The translations under genes were made by a program, and so were the position numbers. Source: Gammaproteobacteria bacterium (lineage in GTDB: Bacteria > Pseudomonadota > Gammaproteobacteria > Arenicellales > DRJH01). Taken from it: 7,304 nucleotides of DNA. The stretch is from contig DRJH01000216.1 in NCBI GenBank assembly GCA_011052285.1, positions 1 to 7,304 on the forward strand, written 5' to 3'. Under the pieces are notes generated by a model. It did no database searches and was not told the DNA's origin. It saw nothing but the letters and a program-made list of their open reading frames with translations. Numbering within the stretch: position 1 is the stretch's first letter; every line of letters starts with the position of its first letter. Positions 1 to 5,303 of the stretch are shown in pieces.

Positions 1-1
1 G

Positions 2-277
2 GAATCCCTCAATGCACATTGGGTTGCACTCACCCATTTTGGCCTGCACCGACTGGATGATGACTATTTTACGCAGCTTCGCCAGAGTGTAACCAGCCAA
101 CGTGATATCGCCTTAACTTACGAAAATACAGCACTGATTGCGGAGCACTTGCAGCAGCATTTTCACCAGCGGCTTGCTCACGATCTAAGCGAGGCGGAGT
201 TCGCCTATTTGCTCGGTAACGATGTCCGTCTCAATGCCATGGGCTTGCAGACCTGGCTAACCCGACGCCACAAGTGA
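2..277 (+). CDS. 3' end of an unrecognised protein gene (partial)
   Basis: An open frame enters from the left edge and runs 91 codons to a TGA at 275-277. The visible protein is soluble-looking, rich in His, Gln and Leu, with no membrane segment. Its C-terminus ends GLQTWLTRRHK. The middle part (around EHLQQHFHQRLAHDLSEAEF) looks alpha-helical and amphipathic. I do not recognise the family, and the start lies outside the window. The frame is free of stops over its whole length and its codon use resembles that of acs, so it is probably real. It converges on acs with a gap of 67 bp. No function is assigned. Confidence 0.6.
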   Translation, partial: ESLNAHWVALTHFGLHRLDDDYFTQLRQSVTSQRDIALTYENTALIAEHLQQHFHQRLAHDLSEAEFAYLLGNDVRLNAMGLQTWLTRRHK

Positions 278-293
278 TCTGACGCCATACACC

Positions 294-321
294 ATGGCCC
301 GAAGATTACTCTCCGGACCAT
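294..321 (-). terminator. Hairpin in the convergent gap, probable 3' end of acs mRNA
   Basis: Arms 294-305 and 310-321 are inverted repeats matching at 10 of 12 positions around a 4-base loop. Read as minus-strand RNA, the two non-matching positions become G-U wobbles. The acs transcript would therefore form an unbroken 12-bp stem closed by GUAA, a GNRA-type tetraloop. In plus-strand RNA the same positions are C-A mismatches. No U-tract follows on either strand, so a classical intrinsic terminator is not shown. It may instead protect the 3' end or work together with Rho. Confidence 0.45.
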
Positions 322-344
322 TGTGCGAAGTGTGCGCGGTAGAA

Positions 345-2282
345 TTAAAGACTGACCCGGTTTGCCTTGAGATCCTCGACCACAGAAGAATCTGCAAGCG
401 TGGAGGTATCCCCCAGCGTATCAAGCTCATTCGCAGCAATTTTACGCAAAATACGACGCATAATCTTCCCGGAACGGGTTTTCGGTAAACTCGGCGCCCA
501 CTGGATGACGTCGGGAGTCGCGATTGGACCGATTTCTTTACGCACCATTTGCCGCAGCTCTTGACGCAACTCATCGGAGGGCTCGAGACCGGCCATCAAA
601 GTGACATAGGCGTAGATTCCCTGCCCTTTAATGTCATGCGGGAAGCCGACTACCGCAGCTTCGGCCACGGCATCATGCAACACCAACGCACTTTCAACCT
701 CGGCTGTGCCCATGCGGTGGCCGGATACATTGATCACATCATCAACGCGCCCGGTAATCCAGTAATAGCCATCTTCATCCCGACGCGCTCCGTCACCGGT
801 AAAATAATACCCGGGAAAGGACGTAAAATAGGTGTCAATAAACCGCTGATGATCCCCATAAAGCGTGCGCATAATACCCGGCCACGGATGGGTGATCACT
901 AAATTACCAGATGCAGCTCCCTCCAGTATCTGACCATCATTATCCACCAATGCTGGCTCCACGCCGAAAAATGGTCGTGTAGCAGAACCCGGTTTGGTGG
1001 CGGTGGCTCCGGGCAATGGGGTAATCAAAATTCCACCCGTTTCTGTCTGCCACCAAGTGTCGACAATGGGGCAGCGACCGTCACCCACCACCCGGTTATA
1101 CCACTCCCAGGCTTCCGGATTAATCGGTTCACCAACGGTCCCCAGCAGTCGCAATGACTTGCGACTGGTGCGGGTTACCGGGTCATCACCGTCGCGCATC
1201 AGGGCGCGAATCGCGGTCGGTGCGGTATAGAAAATATTGATCTGGTGTTTGTCCACAACCTGCCAGAAACGACTGGAATCCGGGTAGGTGGGGACGCCTT
1301 CGTACATGACCGTAGTGGCGGCATTGGCCAGTGGACCATAGACGATATAGGAATGCCCGGTTACCCAGCCGACATCGGCCGTACACCAGTACACATCCCC
1401 ATCGTGATAGTCGAAGACGTATTTATGAGTGATTGCAGCATAGAGCAGATAACCTCCAGTGGTATGCAACACACCCTTGGGTTTGCCGGTGGATCCTGAT
1501 GTATACAGAATAAAAAGTGGATCCTCGGCATCCATCTCGGTTAACGGACAATCAGCCGAGGCATGGTCCATAACTTCGTGATACCAAACATCAAGCTTGT
1601 CGTTCCAATGCACTTCGTTGCCTGTGCGCTGTACGACAAATACGGTCTCCACACAATCGCAGCTTTTCACTGCGGTATCCACATTGGCTTTCATGGGTAC
1701 GTGTCGACCACCGCGAAACCCTTCATCTGCGGTTACTACCACCTTGCAGTTAGAATCCAGAATGCGGTCTTTCAAGGCATCGGGAGAGAAGCCACCAAAT
1801 ACCACAGAATGGACGGCGCCGATTCGGGCACAAGCCAGCATCGCCACAGCCGCCTCGGGAATCATCGGCATATAGATCGCAACCCGATCGCCTTTATTAA
1901 CCCCCTTGTTTTTCAGACAATTAGCAAACTTGCAGACTAATGTATGCAATTCACGATAGGTGATCCTCTTGTCAATACCCGGGTCATCCCCTTCCCAGAT
2001 AATAGCGACCTGATCACCCCGGCTGTGCAGATGTCGATCCAGGCAATTGTAGGCCGCATTCAATGAAGCACCTTCAAACCAGCGAATATGACCTTTGTTG
2101 AAATCCCAATCCAGGACGTTGTCCCATTTTTTTGACCAACTCAGATATTGTTCGGCCATATCCCCCCAAAACCCTTCGGGATCATCGACAGAACGCTTGT
2201 ACATCATCTTGTAGCCGTCCTCATCGATAAAGGCCCTGGCTTTGACTTCAGACGGTACTGGATACCTATTCTCCTCTGACAT
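345..2282 (-). CDS. acs: Acetyl-CoA synthetase (AMP-forming)
   Basis: Activates acetate to acetyl-CoA in two steps through acetyl-AMP, in the cytoplasm. It is the high-affinity acetate assimilation route. The 645 residues compare with about 650 for the family. Visible motifs: the phosphate-binding loop YTSGSTGKPKG (260-270), WWQTETGG (410-417, containing the Trp that limits the acyl pocket), TGD (495-497), the hinge region GRVDDVINVSGHR (511-523), and the C-terminal PKTRSGKIMRR, whose Lys606 matches the lysine acetylated by Pat-type enzymes in other bacteria. The ATG at 2280-2282 is chosen because AGGAG lies 8 bases upstream. The frame stays open to an ATG at 2375, but that longer start has no ribosome site and overlaps a -10-like box. 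The gene is complete and single. It is divergent from the MITE-split small gene and convergent with the gene at the left edge. Confidence 0.97.
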   Translation of the reverse strand: MSEENRYPVPSEVKARAFIDEDGYKMMYKRSVDDPEGFWGDMAEQYLSWSKKWDNVLDWDFNKGHIRWFEGASLNAAYNCLDRHLHSRGDQVAIIWEGDDPGIDKRITYRELHTLVCKFANCLKNKGVNKGDRVAIYMPMIPEAAVAMLACARIGAVHSVVFGGFSPDALKDRILDSNCKVVVTADEGFRGGRHVPMKANVDTAVKSCDCVETVFVVQRTGNEVHWNDKLDVWYHEVMDHASADCPLTEMDAEDPLFILYTSGSTGKPKGVLHTTGGYLLYAAITHKYVFDYHDGDVYWCTADVGWVTGHSYIVYGPLANAATTVMYEGVPTYPDSSRFWQVVDKHQINIFYTAPTAIRALMRDGDDPVTRTSRKSLRLLGTVGEPINPEAWEWYNRVVGDGRCPIVDTWWQTETGGILITPLPGATATKPGSATRPFFGVEPALVDNDGQILEGAASGNLVITHPWPGIMRTLYGDHQRFIDTYFTSFPGYYFTGDGARRDEDGYYWITGRVDDVINVSGHRMGTAEVESALVLHDAVAEAAVVGFPHDIKGQGIYAYVTLMAGLEPSDELRQELRQMVRKEIGPIATPDVIQWAPSLPKTRSGKIMRRILRKIAANELDTLGDTSTLADSSVVEDLKANRVSL

Positions 2283-2290
2283 AACCTGTT

Positions 2291-2295
2291 CTCCT
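2291..2295 (-). promoter_or_regulatory. Ribosome binding site that fixes the acs start
   Basis: AGGAG on the minus strand with 8 bases to the ATG at 2282. It excludes the 31-codon longer frame that begins at 2375. Confidence 0.75.
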
Positions 2296-2366
2296 GCGGA
2301 ATCTGTGATTGGTTTCTTCAAAATTTTGTGCGTTTTTTGTTGAAATACAAAATAAATCGCGCGGAT

Positions 2367-2372
2367 AGTATA
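2367..2372 (-). promoter_or_regulatory. Possible -10 box for acs
   Basis: TATACT on the minus strand, which would give a 5' leader of roughly 75-80 bases before acs. No convincing -35 hexamer lies 16-18 bases upstream, and I see no sigma-54 GG/GC pair. If the site is used it would probably need an activator, as acs promoters do elsewhere. The assignment is weak. Confidence 0.25.
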
Positions 2373-2452
2373 CACGTTTGATCGAGGTTGTGGCTGCGGC
2401 TGTACCAGCGACTCCAGTCAATTAAACTGCGTCATAACTTTCCGATGCGGCG

Positions 2453-2458
2453 TATAAT
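2453..2458 (+). promoter_or_regulatory. Perfect TATAAT -10 box for the disrupted small gene
   Basis: A consensus TATAAT stands 39 bases before the ATG at 2498, with AAGGA (2483-2487) 10 bases before that ATG. The -35 region (around 2429-2435, GCGTCAT) is poor. The combination of -10, ribosome site and start points rightward, away from acs, and suggests the small gene was once expressed. Confidence 0.4.
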
Positions 2459-2541
2459 TCTGCGATCAAGAATCACCCCAACAAGGAATACCGACCCATG
2501 AGAATGATTGCTCGACTGATTGTTGCTTGGAGTTTTACTAT

Positions 2542-2549
2542 CATCAGTG
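2542..2549 (+). repeat. Left target-site duplication of the MITE
   Basis: CATCAGTG, identical to 2691-2698 and directly abutting the left inverted repeat. Confidence 0.9.
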
Positions 2550-2690
2550 GTAACGATTCAGCGTGTTTAGATTTTGGTTCAGTACCAGGCATTTTCGCAC
2601 GGAGAATGTGAGCATATAGGTCATATGTGACCATTCGAGTACGGAAATAACGCCGTAATGGGACAAAAGATGAATACGCTGAATCGTTAC
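2550..2690. mobile_element. 141-bp MITE with IS66-type ends
   Basis: The ends are perfect 14-bp inverted repeats (GTAACGATTCAGCG at 2550-2563, its reverse complement at 2677-2690). They extend imperfectly to 27 bp with 23 matches, including a shared TTTTG. A perfect 8-bp direct repeat, CATCAGTG, flanks the element. Ends starting GTAA together with 8-bp target duplications are the known signature of the IS66 family, so this is most likely a non-autonomous derivative moved in trans by such a transposase. It has no transposase gene. The interior carries a small dyad, GGTCA-TATG-TGACC (2619-2632). It also carries an ACGGAGAATG stretch (2599-2608) that looks like a ribosome site plus start codon, possibly the left-over beginning of the parental transposase operon. 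The intact duplication suggests a fairly recent insertion. It interrupts the small gene starting at 2498. Confidence 0.88.
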
Positions 2691-2698
2691 CATCAGTG
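2691..2698 (+). repeat. Right target-site duplication of the MITE
   Basis: CATCAGTG, identical to 2542-2549 and directly abutting the right inverted repeat. Confidence 0.9.
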
Positions 2699-2757
2699 TC
2701 GCTTTGGCCAGCGTTGCTTTGGCCAGATTTACCATGGCTGGCGTTGCCTTGGCAGCG
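2698..2757 (+). repeat. 15-bp tandem repeat, four units
   Basis: Units at 2698-2712, 2713-2727, 2728-2742 and 2743-2757. Units 1 and 2 share GCTTTGGCCAG exactly; unit 4 keeps GTTGCCTTGGCAG; unit 3 is more diverged. In the restored small-gene frame each unit encodes five residues (VALAS, VALAR, FTMAG, VALAA). On the other strand the same DNA reads as AKATL-like repeats. The multiple-of-three period suggests growth within a coding frame. Confidence 0.6.
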
Positions 2758-2807
2758 ACTCTCTCAACCAAAGGTCAACCACTACTACAACGGGCTGGCA
2801 TACCCGT

Positions 2808-3041
2808 CTATCCCACAGCAGAATACGTGAATGGATCCCTTGGTGACGACATGAGTCTGGCATAGATGCCGCCGTACCTTGCAATAGCATCACCGATACC
2901 ACACATACTCCTACTAACACCAAACACGGCAGATCTGGTAATATTTTCTAACGTGACTTCGGCCATTTTAGCCATCATAACGAGGAAAATATTAGCCAGT
3001 CCGTAGTTAGTGGGACCACCACCGTCACTCTCCATATTCAC
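2808..3041 (-). CDS. Doubtful 77-codon hypothetical ORF
   Basis: An open frame from ATG 3039-3041 (a second ATG two codons on) to TAG 2808-2810. The product would have a polar, glycine-rich start (ESDGGGPTNYG), a hydrophobic stretch (LANIFLVMMAKMAEV, about residues 15-29) and a mixed second half. I recognise no family. For it: a plausible residue mix and a sharply defined hydrophobic segment. Against it: no clear ribosome site, overlap with the end of the MITE-split gene on the other strand, and all five arginines encoded by AGA or AGG, unlike acs and leuA. It could be acquired DNA, a remnant or chance. Confidence 0.28.
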   Translation of the reverse strand: MNMESDGGGPTNYGLANIFLVMMAKMAEVTLENITRSAVFGVSRSMCGIGDAIARYGGIYARLMSSPRDPFTYSAVG

Positions 3042-3104
3042 AGCAGATACACAAAACGTCCTAATATTACCGGGCTAAGATCACAGATTCGAAAGGATAA
3101 CCAC

Positions 3105-4349
3105 ATGCCAAACGAAACCAAACAACAATTCAAGATTTCATCCTTCGAACGGCGAGCAGCTGCTTCGCTGGGTGGTATCTTTGCTCTGCGTATGCTGGGC
3201 CTGTTTATGATTCTGCCGGTATTTTCACTCTATGCCCACCAACTCACGGGGTTCACTCCAATGCTAATGGGTATTGCCATTGGAGCCTATGGCTTAACAC
3301 AGGCATTTTTACAAATACCATTCGGCCTGCTCTCGGACCGTATCGGCCGCAAAAAAGTTATCATCATCGGTTTGTTGATATTCGCCGCCGGTGGTGCGCT
3401 CGCAGCCGTTTCTCATTCGATCTATGGAGTGATCGCTGGCCGCGCCTTACAGGGTGCAGGTGCTATTGCAGCTGCCATTATGGCATTACTGGCTGATCTT
3501 ACGCGTGTAGAAACCCGTACTAAAGCCATGGCTATACTCGGAGGCAGTATCGGCATGTCATTTACTTTGGCATTATTGCTTGGCCCTATACTGAATGGAA
3601 TAATCGGTGTGCCAGGTATTTTCTGGCTAACATCAGTGTTGGCCCTGATTGGTATTCTGGTTGTCCTGTATATTGTTCCTCAACCTGTAGATAGCCACTT
3701 TCACACCGATACCGAACCCGTCCTGGCGCAGTTCGGAACCATTCTCAAAAACACCCAGTTACTACGCCTGGATTTTGGAATTTTCAGCCTGCATTTGCTG
3801 ATTACTGCCACTTTTGTGGCCTTACCACTGCTGCTTCGGGATACCTTGCAAATGCCTGCAGAACACCACTGGTGGATTTATCTGCCGGTATTGTTATTGG
3901 CCGTCCTGGCTATGTTTCCATTCATCATTATTGCCGAGCGATACGGCAAAGCAAAAGCAGTATTTCTCGGAGCAATTTGTATTCTGGTACTGGCAGAATT
4001 GGGCTTGTCTTTATTTCACCAACAAATCTATCAAGTCGTGGTCATGCTGTTTTTGTTTTTTGCCGGTTTCAATTTAATGGAAGCTACCCTGCCTTCCCTA
4101 ATCTCCAAGCTCGCACCACCGAATAGTAAGGGTACTGCCATGGGGGTCTATAGTAGCTCTCAGTTCCTTGGTGCATTTGTTGGAGGCGCTACAGGTGGCT
4201 GGCTTCTTGGCCTCTACGGTCCAGGTGGGGTGTTCGCTGGTGCTGCCATCGCAGCTTTTGCCTGGTTGCTGGTGGCTTTAAACATGCAGGCACCACAAGT
4301 AAAAAATAAGACCGCTATTGACGTAACAACGACCACTGCACACCCTTGA
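3105..4349 (+). CDS. MFS transporter of the YajR type, without the C-terminal YAM domain
   Basis: A 12-helix major facilitator protein of the inner membrane, predicted to be a proton-driven exporter; the substrate is unknown. The 414 residues follow the YajR pattern: ERRA then LRMLGLFMILPVFSLY (helix 1), GIAIGAYGLTQAFLQIPFG (helix 2), motif A GLLSDRIGRKK (74-84) in the helix 2-3 loop, GRALQGAGAIAAA (112-124, helix 4), DLTR..RTKAMA (131-143), and in the second half FNLMEATLPSLISKLAP, then GTAMGVYSSSQFLGAFVGG (343-361). E. coli YajR is about 40 residues longer and ends in a ferredoxin-like YAM domain. Here the protein stops soon after helix 12 with a Thr-rich tail. The start is supported by GAAAGGA (3091-3097), 7 bases before the ATG. 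The gene appears monocistronic. Naming it yajR would be by similarity only, so no symbol is given. Confidence 0.9.
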   Translation: MPNETKQQFKISSFERRAAASLGGIFALRMLGLFMILPVFSLYAHQLTGFTPMLMGIAIGAYGLTQAFLQIPFGLLSDRIGRKKVIIIGLLIFAAGGALAAVSHSIYGVIAGRALQGAGAIAAAIMALLADLTRVETRTKAMAILGGSIGMSFTLALLLGPILNGIIGVPGIFWLTSVLALIGILVVLYIVPQPVDSHFHTDTEPVLAQFGTILKNTQLLRLDFGIFSLHLLITATFVALPLLLRDTLQMPAEHHWWIYLPVLLLAVLAMFPFIIIAERYGKAKAVFLGAICILVLAELGLSLFHQQIYQVVVMLFLFFAGFNLMEATLPSLISKLAPPNSKGTAMGVYSSSQFLGAFVGGATGGWLLGLYGPGGVFAGAAIAAFAWLLVALNMQAPQVKNKTAIDVTTTTAHP

Positions 4350-4505
4350 AAAGCAGATCTGCCGCCCTCATTGCCAATTCTTCACAGGATGGCACATGGC
4401 GCTTCTCATTGACTCAGGATCGCCCATTGCTTGTTACCTTCCAATCTTTTACTGGCCAATGAGTAGCCTGCCAGGGGCCTATGCGGCAGTAACAACCGAG
4501 ATCTT

Positions 4506-5219
4506 ATGAAATTGTCCGTAGTCATCCCGAGTTACAACGAGCAGTCACGCCTGCCGCAAACATTGCTTGAAGCTCAGAGTTGGCTGGATGAACATTTTCC
4601 CAAGTCGTACGAAATACTGGTTGTAGATGACGGAAGCGAGGACCAAACCTGTGCTGAAGTGATTCGTATACAAAACCAGCTAGGCGTACTACAACTGCTA
4701 CGTCTGGAACAAAATACCGGCAAAGGCGCTGCAGTACGCAAAGGCATGTTGGCGGCACGAGGAGACATCATCGTGTATATGGATGCAGATCATTCCACCC
4801 ATATCCGCGAAATAACAAAAGCCATTGAAGCCATTGCCAAGGGCGCTGACGTTGTCATCGCCTCACGTCGTCATCCACAGTCACAAATCCCCAGGCACCA
4901 GTCTTGGCTACGCGAAAACATGGGCCGTACCTTCCGTTCGCTAATGTATGCCGTGGTCAACCTGGAGTTTCAGGATACTCAGTGTGGCTTCAAGGCATTT
5001 ACCTACAAGTCCACACAACAGTTGTTCACCCGACAACGATTGAACGGCTTTAGTTTCGATGTGGAATTACTTTATATCGCCAAGAAACTCGGCCTTACCG
5101 TCCAGGAAATACCGGTGTGCTGGATCAATGAACCCAATTCGCGGGTACGCATGATTGTTGACCCGCTGCGTATGTTTCTCGACATCACCAGAATCAGTAA
5201 CCTCCACAAAGACCTGTAG
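4506..5219 (+). CDS. Family 2 glycosyltransferase, dolichyl/polyprenyl-phosphate glucosyltransferase-like
   Basis: A GT-A fold enzyme of 237 residues that probably transfers a sugar from a nucleotide sugar to a polyprenyl phosphate at the inner face of the membrane. Visible: the N-terminal SVVIPSYNE (4-12), VVDDGS (39-44) with the nucleotide-binding aspartates, NTGKGAAVRKGMLAARGD (70-87), the metal-binding YMDADHST (91-98, DxD), then DTQCGFKAF (158-166) and FSFDVELLYIA (182-192) near the acceptor site. This order, especially GKGAAVR and DTQCGFK, is typical of the ALG5/dolichyl-phosphate glucosyltransferase group. No membrane helix is obvious, unlike many DPM-type relatives, so membrane contact would be peripheral. 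The start is set by the conserved KLSVVIPSYNE beginning; the ribosome site is weak (GAG, 4499-4501, 4 bases before the ATG). No partner flippase or second glycosyltransferase lies next to it. It is 156 bp after the MFS gene, with no clear terminator or promoter between them. Confidence 0.88.
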   Translation: MKLSVVIPSYNEQSRLPQTLLEAQSWLDEHFPKSYEILVVDDGSEDQTCAEVIRIQNQLGVLQLLRLEQNTGKGAAVRKGMLAARGDIIVYMDADHSTHIREITKAIEAIAKGADVVIASRRHPQSQIPRHQSWLRENMGRTFRSLMYAVVNLEFQDTQCGFKAFTYKSTQQLFTRQRLNGFSFDVELLYIAKKLGLTVQEIPVCWINEPNSRVRMIVDPLRMFLDITRISNLHKDL

Positions 5220-5275
5220 GGAGTCGGCCAGAAATACCATAGATTTTCTCCATTCGTTTTTTCTGACCGACTCCC
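5219..5275 (-). terminator. 16-bp inverted repeat between convergent GT2 and leuA genes
   Basis: Arms 5219-5234 and 5260-5275 match at 15 of 16 positions (GGGAGTCGG-CAGAAA type), with a 25-base loop. The left arm begins inside the stop codon of the glycosyltransferase gene. The odd pair is C-A in plus-strand RNA but a G-U wobble in minus-strand RNA, so the stem is complete in the leuA transcript. No U-run follows the stem on either strand; the T6 run lies inside the loop, next to the right arm. It is probably a shared 3'-end structure, not a textbook intrinsic terminator. Confidence 0.55.
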
Positions 5276-5303
5276 AAGTTCAGCGAGAACTGCTGATTAA
5301 GAA

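Larger units (their letters stand above)
2498..2865 (+). pseudogene. Small hydrophobic-protein gene split by a MITE
   Basis: An ATG at 2498 with AAGGA 10 bases upstream and a TATAAT box begins a frame with a basic then hydrophobic start, MRMIARLIVAWSFTIIS, like a signal peptide or membrane anchor. As it stands the frame runs into the transposon at 2550 and stops at TGA 2609-2611, after 37 codons. Removing the 141-bp element and one 8-bp target copy (149 bp) rejoins a continuous frame of 72 codons ending at TAG 2863-2865. The rejoined part reads VALAS-VALAR-FTMAG-VALAA, a five-residue period, followed by a polar tail that contains GIPVYPTAEYVNGSLGDD. I do not recognise the protein. It could be a small secreted or membrane protein, or the remnant of a longer gene. 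The frame restoration is directly visible; that the gene was functional is inference. Confidence 0.45.

Noticed and set aside
549..1940. Long plus-strand ORFs inside acs (for example 549-902 and 1563-1940)
   Set aside because: They are antisense shadows of a fully conserved acs frame, with no ribosome sites and no recognisable products.
2283..2375. Longer acs start (31 extra codons from an ATG at 2375)
   Set aside because: It has no ribosome site and overlaps a -10-like TATACT. The ATG at 2282 has AGGAG at ideal spacing and gives the normal family length.
2544..2771. Minus-strand ORF with AKATL repeats across the MITE
   Set aside because: It starts at a TTG without a ribosome site and most of it is MITE sequence. 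The plus-strand frame has the promoter, ribosome site and ATG. The repeat is explained by the 15-bp period.
2790..2808. ACGGG...CCCGT inverted repeat just after the 77-codon minus ORF
   Set aside because: The stem is only 5 bp with an 8-9-base loop and no U-run. It gives little support for a terminator or for the ORF.
2786..2865. Similarity of GIPVYPTAEY to a segment of NDP-forming acyl-CoA synthetases
   Set aside because: The match is about six residues and none of the surrounding motifs is present, so it is too short to be evidence of a gene remnant.
4346..4462. 38-codon frame starting at a TTG that overlaps the MFS stop codon
   Set aside because: The overlap is neat and the peptide reads plausibly (DGTWRFSLTQDRPLLVTF). 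There is no ribosome site and no recognisable family, and a frame this short is expected by chance.
4353..4489. Palindrome GCAGATCTGC (4353-4362) and small inverted repeats (4367-4376 with 4453-4463; 4468-4472 with 4485-4489) in the MFS-GT2 gap
   Set aside because: They are short or widely separated, with no U-run, so none can be called a terminator or operator with confidence.
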